Positions 9,439 to 17,856 of a DNA stretch of 59,723 nucleotides are shown here, one piece after another. The notes under the pieces are model-generated. The model saw only the letters and a list, made by a program, of their open reading frames with translations, was not told the DNA's origin and did not search any database. Every line of letters begins with the position of its first letter. Position 1 is the stretch's first letter. The stretch is from Marinobacter sp. (GTDB lineage Bacteria > Pseudomonadota > Gammaproteobacteria > Pseudomonadales > Oleiphilaceae), in assembly GCA_018066865.1 (NCBI GenBank), contig JAGPVT010000089.1, forward strand, positions 1-59,723. The letters run 5' to 3'. The position numbers and the translations under genes are program-made.

Positions 9439-10936
9439 TAAATTTATATTTCCTGATAAATAAATTGAGCCCTGCTGGTGATGCAATTACCCCAATTAAC
9501 AACGCAGCTAGGCCCAGGCCAAAAAGGTACAGCAATGCGTAGATTCTGCTTTCGATATTAAAGCTGACATAAAAAACCACAAACAGGAACAGCGCGACAG
9601 GCAGGTTGATTCGTAAAATATCATTGATTATCCACTTCCCATGCAGCCCCGGAACAAGCCTACCATGTACAAACCCGCACCAAGTAAACAAAAACAACCC
9701 ATTCACTCCAAGCCAGACATATCCAGCCCCGATTCCGCCAAAGTAGGTAGCCGCAAATATGATACTGGGTATCAGTACCACCACCATGACGGAATTGCCG
9801 ATCAAATGGTAACGCAGGTTGCCAAGAGCATACTGTAGGTAGTAGGGAAAAGCAGCAACGGCCAAGAAGCCATTGCCAATAACGTAAAGCCTTAGTATTG
9901 GCTCCACCTTTTCTGCAAGGCTACGGTCACCGGTCCACGCATACAGTAAGAGTTCAGCGTTGAAAGCAATAACAAGAGCAGCAGAGCCAGCAATGATACT
10001 GACCAGCTGACTCCCGTGACGGTATACTTGGATCATCTCCTCGCGTTTGCCTTCGGCATTAAGGCGCGCCATTCGCGGCATGATAGCTATGCTGACTGGT
10101 CCGCTGATGACCATGATTCCGCTGGCGACCAGAACCGCCAAAGTAAAGTAGCCATACTCAGCCAGCGGCAAAATACCAGACAGCACCAGTTTGTCAGTTT
10201 GGGTAACCAGAACCCAGACTGATGAAGTAAATGCGACGCTTAAGGCAAACTTTAATACCGGCTTTACAGGAGTGAAAGACCAACCAATGGGGCGGTCGAA
10301 CGAGTCTCTTCCTGGCGTTAGCTTTAAACTGATGATCCAGAGCCCTGCGATCTCAAGAACAGCTACCGCCAGTTGGTGAAGGAAAAAGACCACCGGCGTG
10401 AAACCGTATAGCCACATGGTTCCAAAAACAGCCACAAATCGTAAAGTGGCGAATACCACATTGAAGCCGCTGAGCCACACCATGCGTTCGGACCCTGTCA
10501 GGACACCCCGATAGAGTCCCCCCATCCAACGCAAGGCCACGCTAATAGCCATGATTTCAACGGCCAGGTTCACATCGGCTCCACTGAGCGACTCTATATT
10601 TAGCCACTTATTGGCAATAACCCCCGCGAACAACCACAATGCACCGCCGCCAATCACCGCTATACCAGCAAAAATAAGGGTCAACGCGCGAAGTAGCTGA
10701 CGATATGCCAAGCCGGACATGCTGCCCCCGTGATACCGCGCAGTTTCACGACCAATGGTGGGCGTGAGACCCATATCCAGCACGCCGAACCAGGCTTGTA
10801 GCATAGTAAAAAAGCCCACCAACCCGTAGGCTTCGGCACCCATATACCTGATATACATAGGCAATATTAAAATGCCAATGCCGGTAACATAGAGTTGGCT
10901 GACGTAGTTGGCGGCAATGTTGCGTTTTAGCGACAT
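9431..10936 (-). CDS. wzx: Wzx-type polysaccharide flippase
   Basis: 501 residues with about 12-14 hydrophobic segments. The N-terminus (LKRNIAANYVSQLYVTGIGI) and following MYIRYMGAEAYGLVGFF are typical of the MOP-exporter polysaccharide family. Wzx flips undecaprenyl-pyrophosphate-linked repeat units to the periplasm for Wzy. It overlaps the GT2 gene by 8 bases and sits 4 bases downstream of the GNAT gene stop. The base composition returns to near the genome norm in its 5' part, which marks the edge of the A/T-rich segment 5.7-9.4 kb. Confidence 0.9.
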   Translation of the reverse strand: MSLKRNIAANYVSQLYVTGIGILILPMYIRYMGAEAYGLVGFFTMLQAWFGVLDMGLTPTIGRETARYHGGSMSGLAYRQLLRALTLIFAGIAVIGGGALWLFAGVIANKWLNIESLSGADVNLAVEIMAISVALRWMGGLYRGVLTGSERMVWLSGFNVVFATLRFVAVFGTMWLYGFTPVVFFLHQLAVAVLEIAGLWIISLKLTPGRDSFDRPIGWSFTPVKPVLKFALSVAFTSSVWVLVTQTDKLVLSGILPLAEYGYFTLAVLVASGIMVISGPVSIAIMPRMARLNAEGKREEMIQVYRHGSQLVSIIAGSAALVIAFNAELLLYAWTGDRSLAEKVEPILRLYVIGNGFLAVAAFPYYLQYALGNLRYHLIGNSVMVVVLIPSIIFAATYFGGIGAGYVWLGVNGLFLFTWCGFVHGRLVPGLHGKWIINDILRINLPVALFLFVVFYVSFNIESRIYALLYLFGLGLAALLIGVIASPAGLNLFIRKYKFNG

Positions 10937-10940
10937 TTAT

Positions 10941-11480
10941 TCAGCCGGATAACGGTTGGTCAGATTGGAACTCTGTTTTCAAAATAGACATCATAATCAA
11001 ATCAGAGTAGCTTCCATTTTTAAAAACTGCTTGTCGGCGAACACCTTCTATTTGGAAGCCGATTTTTTTATAAAGTGATGCGGCTCGTTCGTTAGTTTTT
11101 AGAACGGTCAAATAGACAGAGTTAAGATTCAAATCAGAAAACGCATGTTCTAGCGTTTTCTCTGTAGCATACTTACCTGCGCCAAGCCCCTGAGCACCCT
11201 TATCTCCAATCCAGATAGCGAACTCGCAGTTTCTCGCCAACCAATCTATGTTAAGGAGATAGACTGCACCTATCATTTTCGAGCCTGCTGAACTGCAGAT
11301 GGCTAGCCGCACACAATTAGCCCTGTTGCCAAAATATAAAGTGAGCCATTTATCATCTACAACTTTTGATATGTACCTAAAGGGTGCCCCAAGATTAATT
11401 ATTACATCTGGATCGTTGCGCCACTCATTTATGGCCACAGCATCTTCAGGCTCCAATTCTCTTAAATAATACTCAGCCAT
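10941..11480 (-). CDS. GNAT-family N-acetyltransferase
   Basis: About 179 residues of the RimJ/RimL-like GNAT family: LRELEPEDAVAINEWRNDP at the start, the acetyl-CoA loop in GDKGAQGLGAGKYATEKTL and the NERAASLYKKIGFQIEG end motif. The second ATG (11480) is preferred because GTGGAG lies 7 bases upstream; the ATG at 11486 is too close to it. In this cluster it most likely acetylates an amino sugar or the amino acid attached to it, rather than a ribosomal protein. The acceptor is not deducible from sequence. Confidence 0.82.
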   Translation of the reverse strand: MAEYYLRELEPEDAVAINEWRNDPDVIINLGAPFRYISKVVDDKWLTLYFGNRANCVRLAICSSAGSKMIGAVYLLNIDWLARNCEFAIWIGDKGAQGLGAGKYATEKTLEHAFSDLNLNSVYLTVLKTNERAASLYKKIGFQIEGVRRQAVFKNGSYSDLIMMSILKTEFQSDQPLSG

Positions 11481-11570
11481 TAACATGCTCCACTAACTTC
11501 GCAAAAGATTTCTTATTATTTTCTCCGAAAAACCACCCGTGCATATTCTGAACTTTGACGATTTCTCTTT

Positions 11571-12548
11571 TTAACTAGCATTCAACAGATTTACGATGCG
11601 CATCATGTCATTTTCAGAGTAACGCTGGTCACAGGGTAGGAATAGCGCGTCGCGGACCAACTCACTTTCAAAGCTATGTTCTTCGACACGTGTCAAAACT
11701 TCGGGCCAATAACTTGGCAAAAAAACCCGGTTCTGGATCAGTTCAGTTCTATTGGTCGTTTTTACGCTTGGCAGAAACGGGTAGCACAGCGGAGCTGTGC
11801 TACCGTCTCGTTCAATACTCAGTTTGTTGTGCTCGCCTAATTGATCGTGTAGGTAGCGGGCGTTACTGGTCCGTGCTGCTCTTGCTGCTTGAAAATCAAC
11901 AGACCGAAGTAGCCTTTCCGTTAATCTCGACATCCCCTCGAATGGTAGCTTAGCAATTGCCTGCTCAGCGCGTATGTATTGCTGATATGCCTTTTCCGGG
12001 CTATTGATCAACCTGCTTATCAGATGGCCCATACGGGTCTCAGAAGTACCATCTCGAGTTTCGGGTAGCCGAATGTTTGGATTGTCGGAATACAGCAATC
12101 CCCCGTCAGGAAGCCCAAAAAACTTTCGAGGCGAATAGATCGTTGCAACGCAGTCAAACGGACCACAAAAAAATGCCTGAGAGTTATCAATAACGACGTG
12201 ACTCTTTCCGTACCTCGAAATAACTTCTTGCGCCTGTATGCCGCACACCCCGAAGTAGTTTACATAAAGTAGCATGGAGCCCTCTTCGAGGGTCATATCA
12301 CTCGCTATCGTGAAATCCATAGCAAGGTCATATAATTTCACCGTAACATCTCGGCGCTTGAGAACGGCTGCCATTGAATCGCACAAATATCGCGGTAACC
12401 AAACACACTTAATAGCTAACTGGTCTAGTAAACTGGCAAATGCTGCTCTTGCAGAATTGTACTTTATCGCACCTTCTAGACAAGGCTGCTCTCGCTCAGG
12501 AAGCTCTAATTCCATGTATCCGCCAAGTGCCTCACTCGATCGTGACAC
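11571..12548 (-). CDS. Shortened DegT-like PLP-fold protein
   Basis: About 325 residues, clearly shorter than the 370-400 of standard DegT aminotransferases. The lysine in YSPRKFFGLPDGG (about residues 138-150) and an upstream IDNSQAFF match the PLP-binding lysine and aspartate segments, so the cofactor fold is likely kept. The N-terminal GGYMELELPE is the recognisable opening of this subgroup; that is why the GTG at 12548 is taken as start rather than the ATG at 12515, although the ATG cannot be excluded. The GTG overlaps the end of the ATP-grasp gene by 17 bases. Role unknown: aminotransferase, or a PLP protein acting with the ATP-grasp ligase. Confidence 0.75.
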   Translation of the reverse strand: MSRSSEALGGYMELELPEREQPCLEGAIKYNSARAAFASLLDQLAIKCVWLPRYLCDSMAAVLKRRDVTVKLYDLAMDFTIASDMTLEEGSMLLYVNYFGVCGIQAQEVISRYGKSHVVIDNSQAFFCGPFDCVATIYSPRKFFGLPDGGLLYSDNPNIRLPETRDGTSETRMGHLISRLINSPEKAYQQYIRAEQAIAKLPFEGMSRLTERLLRSVDFQAARAARTSNARYLHDQLGEHNKLSIERDGSTAPLCYPFLPSVKTTNRTELIQNRVFLPSYWPEVLTRVEEHSFESELVRDALFLPCDQRYSENDMMRIVNLLNAS

Positions 12549-13725
12549 TGATATCCCGCTCCATGTTGTCTACCATATCAATCATTTCCTGCAAGCTCGG
12601 GTATTTAAGAATCATAGTGCCCAACGTATCGTGGGAGCCGCTAAAGACATCCACTGGGTCACCGGGCCGCACCTGAACGCCTTGCTCAACGATGTAATCC
12701 TTCGCACGTGCTGACAGCCAAAGCTCCTTGAACAGGCCTTTTTCAATCGCATGAACCATATAACTAGACCAGAAACCTTCGGCTGGCCTCATGACAAGGT
12801 CGTCGCAGGGCAGGCCAAGCGCGGCGTCAACAGTGTACTTGATTAGATCTACGCCCGTGGCATAACGGATCACTTCCGGTATAAGGCAACCGCCGTTTCT
12901 TGGGCCAAGCTCAAGGAAATAGAACTTTCCGTCTTCTGAGAATACAAAATCAAAATTCAGGGCGCCGGTTTTCATACCAAGCAAGCTCAAAAGCCTCTGG
13001 CTTTCGCTGTGGGCTTCGTCCAGAAGTTCTTTGTTATGGGAAGTAGGAAAGGTTTGGCCTATTGGAACCAGTCCGTTGCAAAGTTTGTCGAAATGCTCGT
13101 CAGCCCAGCATCGGAATACCAGCTCGCCATCCAACACGAAACCATCCCCAGCCACTTGATAACCCTGGCGAACAATTTTTTCTTCAATGACTACCTTTTT
13201 TTCCCGTGAGTATTTTAATGCGTGTTCAAAAGCCTCGTGAAAATTTTCCTTCGTTTGTAGATGCGTTACACCTTTGCTGCCAGAAGAATCCACCGGTTTT
13301 ACAAAGGCAGGCACGCCAATTTCGTCCAGCCACTGTTTCGCCTCGCCTTCATTGTAAAACGCATTGGAACGAGGCACGTTAAAATCGTGTTTCGCCAGAA
13401 AATCTCTGAACAAGTCTTTGCGCGCAAGGATTTCCACAGAAGCATAAGGGTTTCCGGGCAACCCCATTTTTTCTGCAACGTAGGCGGCGGTGGGTGCGGC
13501 CGGATCTGATGCGTATGCAACGATGCCGTCTATACCTTCAGCTCGCGCTACTTCAATAACTGCGTCAATGTCCGTAGTAGAGACGTTATAGTATTTGTGG
13601 GCCAGTTTGTGGCCTGGGTTGTCTGGCAAATAGTCCAGAGTAATGACGTGATGCCCTTGTTCAAGGGCGTATTTAATCGGGGGAATTTGGGTAGGCGCGC
13701 CGCCTAGAAACAGAATTTTTTTCAT
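12532..13725 (-). CDS. ATP-grasp ligase (carbamoyl-phosphate-synthase-like)
   Basis: 397 residues: an N-terminal pre-ATP-grasp Rossmann domain ([19 protein letters not shown]), the ATP-grasp domain with PAFVKPVDSSGSKGV (P-loop-like glycine stretch) and the metal-binding FDFVFSEDGKFYFLELGPRNGG near residues 259-280. The family joins a carboxylate to an amine or thiol through an acyl-phosphate. It lies directly between a dTDP-4-amino-sugar aminotransferase gene and a DegT-like gene, overlapping both, so attachment of an amino acid or other carboxylic acid to the 4-amino sugar is the best inference. No carrier-protein gene is seen nearby. Confidence 0.85.
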   Translation of the reverse strand: MKKILFLGGAPTQIPPIKYALEQGHHVITLDYLPDNPGHKLAHKYYNVSTTDIDAVIEVARAEGIDGIVAYASDPAAPTAAYVAEKMGLPGNPYASVEILARKDLFRDFLAKHDFNVPRSNAFYNEGEAKQWLDEIGVPAFVKPVDSSGSKGVTHLQTKENFHEAFEHALKYSREKKVVIEEKIVRQGYQVAGDGFVLDGELVFRCWADEHFDKLCNGLVPIGQTFPTSHNKELLDEAHSESQRLLSLLGMKTGALNFDFVFSEDGKFYFLELGPRNGGCLIPEVIRYATGVDLIKYTVDAALGLPCDDLVMRPAEGFWSSYMVHAIEKGLFKELWLSARAKDYIVEQGVQVRPGDPVDVFSGSHDTLGTMILKYPSLQEMIDMVDNMERDISVTIE

Positions 13726-14822
13726 TGGTTAACTACCCTTGTCACGATGCGTGAAATGCTGTCGGTCGTGTTTTCAGAGAGATCACTGTATATCGGTAAA
13801 CACAAGATCCGACTAGCAATATCGCGGGAAACCGGCTGCTCTGACTGGCCACCTAGACAGACAACAGATTCCAGAGAGGGATAAAAATAGCGCCTCGCCA
13901 GCACGCCGTTTTCTTTCAGTTTTTCCATTACCCCAAAGGCCAGTGCCTCACTTTTGAATAACACCGGGAAGTAAGCGTGGTTGTACTTTAGGCTCTTTGG
14001 CCGCTTCTGCAGTTGCACGGAGTTCGCTAGGGCATGTTCGTACCGTTGCCAAACCTCTGCCCGACCTCGGCGGTTTTTCGCCATCTCATCCAGCACACAA
14101 AGCCCCATGGCTGCCTGCAGCTCATTCATTTTGGCGTTTATGCCTAGCTCACCAACGACATCCGGCGCGGTGATGCCAAAATTAACCATACTCTTGGCCC
14201 GCTCCAAGTCTTCTTGACGTTTGAACACAATCGCCCCACCCTCGCCGGTGTGGAATAGCTTGGTGGCGTGAAAGCTGAGAGTCGCAGCGTCGCCATGTTT
14301 CAGCAGACTTTCGCCCTTGTAGTTGACGCCGAATGCGTGGGAGGCATCGTAGACCACTTTCAGGCCGTGTATTTGCGCGATGGAACTAATGGATTCCACA
14401 TCGCAGGCGTTACCAAATACGTGTACGGGGACAATAGCGCGAGTATTTGGGTTAATAGCGGCCTCAATGCTAGCAGGATTCAGGCACCAGGTGTCTTGGT
14501 CTATGTCTGCGAATACCGGCTGCACGCCGTCCCATTTTAGTGAGCTGGCGGTGGCTATAAAGGTGAACGGGGTAGTAATGGCCTCCGGCCGGGCGCCGGG
14601 TTCAGCGTCACTCACCCCCAGAGCACGGTAGGCAACCTGCAGGGCCTGAGTGCCGTTACTGACCAGCAGCAGATTCTCCACACCCAAATATTCTTTTAGT
14701 CGACTGGTTAACTCATGCACCAGCGGGCCGTTATTGGTCAGCCAATTTCGTTCATAGATACCATCGATGTACCTATCGAGCTTTTCTCGGTTGGGGAGAT
14801 AGGGTTTGGTGACGGGGATCAT
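13722..14822 (-). CDS. dTDP-4-amino-4,6-dideoxyhexose aminotransferase (VioA/WecE type)
   Basis: 366 residues of the DegT family. Markers are [39 protein letters not shown] and the PLP-lysine segment [15 protein letters not shown] near residue 180-195. rmlA and rmlB directly upstream make dTDP-4-keto-6-deoxyglucose, which VioA-type enzymes convert to dTDP-Qui4N (WecE types give dTDP-Fuc4N). There is no FdtA-like isomerase nearby, so a 3-amino sugar is less likely. It overlaps rmlA and the ATP-grasp gene by 4 bases each. Configuration at C4 of the product cannot be told. Confidence 0.85.
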   Translation of the reverse strand: MIPVTKPYLPNREKLDRYIDGIYERNWLTNNGPLVHELTSRLKEYLGVENLLLVSNGTQALQVAYRALGVSDAEPGARPEAITTPFTFIATASSLKWDGVQPVFADIDQDTWCLNPASIEAAINPNTRAIVPVHVFGNACDVESISSIAQIHGLKVVYDASHAFGVNYKGESLLKHGDAATLSFHATKLFHTGEGGAIVFKRQEDLERAKSMVNFGITAPDVVGELGINAKMNELQAAMGLCVLDEMAKNRRGRAEVWQRYEHALANSVQLQKRPKSLKYNHAYFPVLFKSEALAFGVMEKLKENGVLARRYFYPSLESVVCLGGQSEQPVSRDIASRILCLPIYSDLSENTTDSISRIVTRVVNQ

Positions 14823-15691
14823 TCAGCGTCTTCCAATATGTCTAGGAGGTATTGGCCGTAGCCATTCTTCTTAAGTTGGGCCGCTTGCTGAAGTAGTTGT
14901 TTTTTATCGAGCCAGCCTTGGTTAAATCCGATCTCTTCGAGGCAGGCAATCTTGTACCCTTGTCGTTTCTCAATAGTTTCTACGAATTGCGCAGCCTCCA
15001 AAAGGCTTTCGTGGGTACCAGTATCCAACCAAGCAAACCCACGGCCCAAGAGTTCTACGTTCAGGCAGCCCTGCTCTAGGTATGCGCGGTTTACGTCGGT
15101 GATTTCTAGCTCCCCCCGGTGACTGGGCTTAACCTGTTTGGCGATTTTCACTACCCGGTTGTCATAAAAGTAAAGACCAGTTACGGCATAGTGGGACTTT
15201 GGATTTCCAGGCTTCTCCTCGATGGAGATGGCGCGTTTTTGATCATCAAACTCTACTACACCAAAGCGTTCGGGATCTTTCACTTGGTAGCCGAATATGG
15301 TGGCACCTCCCGTCCTTTCAGAGGCTTGCTTCAGCTTGGGGGTAAAGCCCTGACCGTAGAAGATGTTGTCGCCGAGTACCAAGCATACGCTGCTATCACC
15401 GATAAATTCTTCGCCAATAATAAAGGCTTGGGCCAAGCCCTCTGGACTGGGCTGTATGGCGTAACTCAGGTTAACGCCAAACTGTTCGCCGTTACCCAGC
15501 GCTCGTTTGAAACCCGCCAAATCTTCCGGGGTGGTGATGATAAGGATGTCCCGAATGCCCGCCAGCATAAGTACAGAGAGCGGGTAGTAGATCATGGGCT
15601 TGTCGTACACTGGCAGCAGTTGTTTGGAAGTGCCCAGTGTTATGGGGTATAGGCGGGTGCCGGAGCCGCCGGCGAGAATTATTCCTTTCAA
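14819..15691 (-). CDS. rmlA: Glucose-1-phosphate thymidylyltransferase RmlA
   Basis: 290 residues, normal length. The nucleotide-binding signature [17 protein letters not shown] begins the protein, with [12 protein letters not shown] and [20 protein letters not shown] further on. It makes dTDP-glucose from glucose-1-phosphate and dTTP. The start is a TTG at 15691: AAAGGAG lies six bases before it and the reading starts exactly at the conserved KGIILAGG. An ATG five to eight bases upstream opens only a three-codon frame (ATG AAT TGA) that overlaps the TTG start. It feeds RmlB, and through it the 4-amino sugar branch. Confidence 0.95.
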   Translation of the reverse strand: MKGIILAGGSGTRLYPITLGTSKQLLPVYDKPMIYYPLSVLMLAGIRDILIITTPEDLAGFKRALGNGEQFGVNLSYAIQPSPEGLAQAFIIGEEFIGDSSVCLVLGDNIFYGQGFTPKLKQASERTGGATIFGYQVKDPERFGVVEFDDQKRAISIEEKPGNPKSHYAVTGLYFYDNRVVKIAKQVKPSHRGELEITDVNRAYLEQGCLNVELLGRGFAWLDTGTHESLLEAAQFVETIEKRQGYKIACLEEIGFNQGWLDKKQLLQQAAQLKKNGYGQYLLDILEDAE

Positions 15692-15733
15692 TTCATGCTC
15701 CTTTGAGCTTTTGCTTGGGGTTGGGAAGCTGAG

Positions 15734-15776
15734 AATCCCCCTCTCCCTAGCCCTCTCCCGCCGGGGGAGAGGGAAT
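15734..15776. repeat. REP-type C-rich palindrome between rmlB and rmlA
   Basis: Contains CCCTCTCCCgccGGGGGAGAGGG with a flanking CCCTCTCCCTAG block. The same type of sequence occurs at 16403-16468 (inside rmlB) and 37605-37655 (between pilC and pilD), so it is a dispersed repetitive palindrome. Here it lies 3 bases from the rmlB stop and may form a stem-loop in the mRNA between rmlB and rmlA. Confidence 0.75.
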
Positions 15777-15778
15777 AG

Positions 15779-16906
15779 TTAGTTTGTTGTTCCTAGGCGT
15801 TCTCGTTGATAGCTGCCATCTTGTACTCTTTGGCACCAATCGAGGTTGTTTAGGTACCACTGGACGGTTTTTCGCAGGCCGGTTTCGAACGTTTCTTCCG
15901 GAGCCCAGCCAAGTTCTTTCTGGATTTTACTGGCGTCTATCGCGTAGCGCATATCGTGGCCGGGGCGGTCTTTTACGCTGGTGATCAGGTCTTGGTAGTT
16001 GCGTTCCTGCGGGCGGAGTTCCTGGAGAATATCGCAGATGGCGTGTACTACCTCAATGTTCTGTTTTTCGTTATGGCCGCCGATGTTGTAGGTCTCTCCT
16101 ACCTTGCCTTCCGTTACCACTCGGTATAACGCACGGGCGTGGTCTTCTACGTAGAGCCAGTCTCGGATCTGGTCGCCTTTGCCGTAAACCGGAAGCGGTT
16201 TGCCTTCCAGGGCATTGAGGATTATCAAAGGGACGAGTTTTTCCGGGAAGTGGTAGGGGCCATAGTTGTTGCTGCAATTGGTGACCAATATCGGTAGACC
16301 GTAGGTGCGCTGCCAGGCTCGTACCAGGTGGTCTGAGCTGGCTTTGCTGGCGCTGTACGGGGAACTGGGGGCGTAGGGGGTTTGTTCGGTGAAGAGTGGT
16401 AAAGATTGCCCCCTATCCCCTGGCCCCTCTCCCGCGGGGGGAGAGGGGAAGTTTCTCTCCCCCTCGGAATAGTCGTTGGGGTGCGGGAGGTCGCCGTAGA
16501 CTTCGTCGGTGCTTATGTGGTGGAAACGAAAGTTTGTGCGGCGACCGACTTCGAGTGATTGCCAGTATTGCCGGGCTGCTTCCAGTAGGATGTAGGTGCC
16601 TACTATGTTGGTTTCAATGAACTCTGCCGGGCCGTCTATGGAGCGGTCTACGTGGCTTTCGGCTGCCAAGTGCATGATGGCGTCTGGCTGATATTGAGCC
16701 AGCACGCGGTCTACTTCGATGCGGTTGCAAATGTCTACTTGTTCGAAAGTGTAGCGTTCGCTGCTGCTAATCTCTGCCAGACTGTCCAGATTGCCGGCGT
16801 AGGTTAGTTTATCGAGGTTGACGACTTCGTCGTTGGTGTTGGTGAGAATGTGGCGAATTACGGCAGAGCCGATGAAACCGGCACCGCCGGTGATCAGGAG
16901 TTTCAT
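15779..16906 (-). CDS. rmlB: dTDP-glucose 4,6-dehydratase RmlB with an in-frame repeat-derived insert
   Basis: 375 residues against about 350-360 usually. It has the Rossmann motif [14 protein letters not shown], the catalytic segment [16 protein letters not shown], and YxxxK in [14 protein letters not shown]. It converts dTDP-glucose to dTDP-4-keto-6-deoxyglucose. Residues about 147-168 (including [12 protein letters not shown]) do not belong to the family: they are encoded by a REP-type palindrome at 16403-16468, placed between YGDLPHPND and [14 protein letters not shown], in a surface loop that varies in length among RmlB proteins. All catalytic segments are intact, so the enzyme is probably active. 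Overlaps wzz by 4 bases. Confidence 0.95.
   Translation of the reverse strand: MKLLITGGAGFIGSAVIRHILTNTNDEVVNLDKLTYAGNLDSLAEISSSERYTFEQVDICNRIEVDRVLAQYQPDAIMHLAAESHVDRSIDGPAEFIETNIVGTYILLEAARQYWQSLEVGRRTNFRFHHISTDEVYGDLPHPNDYSEGERNFPSPPAGEGPGDRGQSLPLFTEQTPYAPSSPYSASKASSDHLVRAWQRTYGLPILVTNCSNNYGPYHFPEKLVPLIILNALEGKPLPVYGKGDQIRDWLYVEDHARALYRVVTEGKVGETYNIGGHNEKQNIEVVHAICDILQELRPQERNYQDLITSVKDRPGHDMRYAIDASKIQKELGWAPEETFETGLRKTVQWYLNNLDWCQRVQDGSYQRERLGTTN
16403..16468. repeat. REP-type palindrome inside the rmlB coding sequence
   Basis: The core CCCCTCTCCCgcgGGGGGAGAGGGG with a flanking CCCTATCCCCTGG block repeats the sequence type seen at 15734-15776 and 37605-37655. It is read through in frame as about 22 residues of RmlB. 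Confidence 0.85.
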
Positions 16907-17856
16907 AGTTTTTCTTCAGGTTTATCAGTTTTTATAAAGGCGCGTACGAACACAACAAAAATCCCGAGCATGCCGCCCAACATCACCGCCAGCAAAACAA
17001 TCAAGGCGCGCTTGGGCTCGCTTTTTTCCTGGGGCACAACAGCTGGGTCTACCGTCTTAAACACATATTCCGGCTGAGCATTGGCCAACATTACTGTACG
17101 AGTTTCACTCTCAATAAGCTGGTAAAACACCTGTTGCATGCCAGCGATACCGGTTTCTCCCAGCTTACCTTCCAGATACGCAATACGGGCCTCTGAAGTG
17201 CCAACATCTTCCCGGCGCATGTGCTCGTTGATATCCGCTACTAATAACCCGGCCCACTCTTTTGCGGCCACGGGGGACAGGTTTCTTATACTGATTGTGA
17301 GCATGCCAGTGTCTTTATTCTCGCTCACGCCCAGGTGGTTTCCTTTGAAGGCTTTGACCAAGTCCCAGTCGGTGGGTGCAAAGCTGTTGCCTTTTTCGTT
17401 ACTCAGCCAATTCTGGGTTTCGGGGTTGTAGATTTCACTGTTGTACTGCCACTGCTGCTTTTCTTTGTTCCAGCCTTTTGTGGCTTTCAGTGGAACAGAT
17501 AGCTGGTGCCGCCGAATAAAGTCCGTGAGAAAAGCCCGTGATTGCAGAACTTCTTTTGCAATCACAGTCTGATTTGATCCACCGCCCCCAAGATTTATAC
17601 CTGCCAAGCTCGCAAGGCCTCCCAACTGGCCGGACAAGCCTTTTGCACCGCCCTCCTCATTCGCCGGTGCCACCAGCACACTGGCCTGGTATATGTCCGG
17701 CTTCATTAGCGCAAACGCTACTCCGCCCGCAGCAAACAGGACTGTAAATGCTATAACGATCCACTTTCCTGCCCACAACGTGGCAAAAAGCTGGCGAAGA
17801 TCGATTTCATCGTCTGTATATTGAGTTTGCTCTTCAAATTTGACTCGCTGGTTCAT
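16903..17856 (-). CDS. wzz: Wzz-type chain-length determinant protein
   Basis: 317 residues. A cytoplasmic N-terminus with [17 protein letters not shown] leads into the first membrane segment (about 33-52), followed by a periplasmic domain with a coiled-coil-prone middle, and the second membrane segment near the C-terminus after the signature [22 protein letters not shown]. Wzz proteins sit in the inner membrane and set the polymer length made by Wzy. It follows the export gene with a one-base overlap and precedes rmlB with a 4-base overlap. There is no C-terminal tyrosine kinase domain. Confidence 0.92.
   Translation of the reverse strand: MNQRVKFEEQTQYTDDEIDLRQLFATLWAGKWIVIAFTVLFAAGGVAFALMKPDIYQASVLVAPANEEGGAKGLSGQLGGLASLAGINLGGGGSNQTVIAKEVLQSRAFLTDFIRRHQLSVPLKATKGWNKEKQQWQYNSEIYNPETQNWLSNEKGNSFAPTDWDLVKAFKGNHLGVSENKDTGMLTISIRNLSPVAAKEWAGLLVADINEHMRREDVGTSEARIAYLEGKLGETGIAGMQQVFYQLIESETRTVMLANAQPEYVFKTVDPAVVPQEKSEPKRALIVLLAVMLGGMLGIFVVFVRAFIKTDKPEEKL

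Noticed and set aside
10362..10378. Second ops-like sequence (GGCGGTAGCTGT) in wzx
   Set aside because: Fails the T at the conserved position after YN and lies mid-gene.
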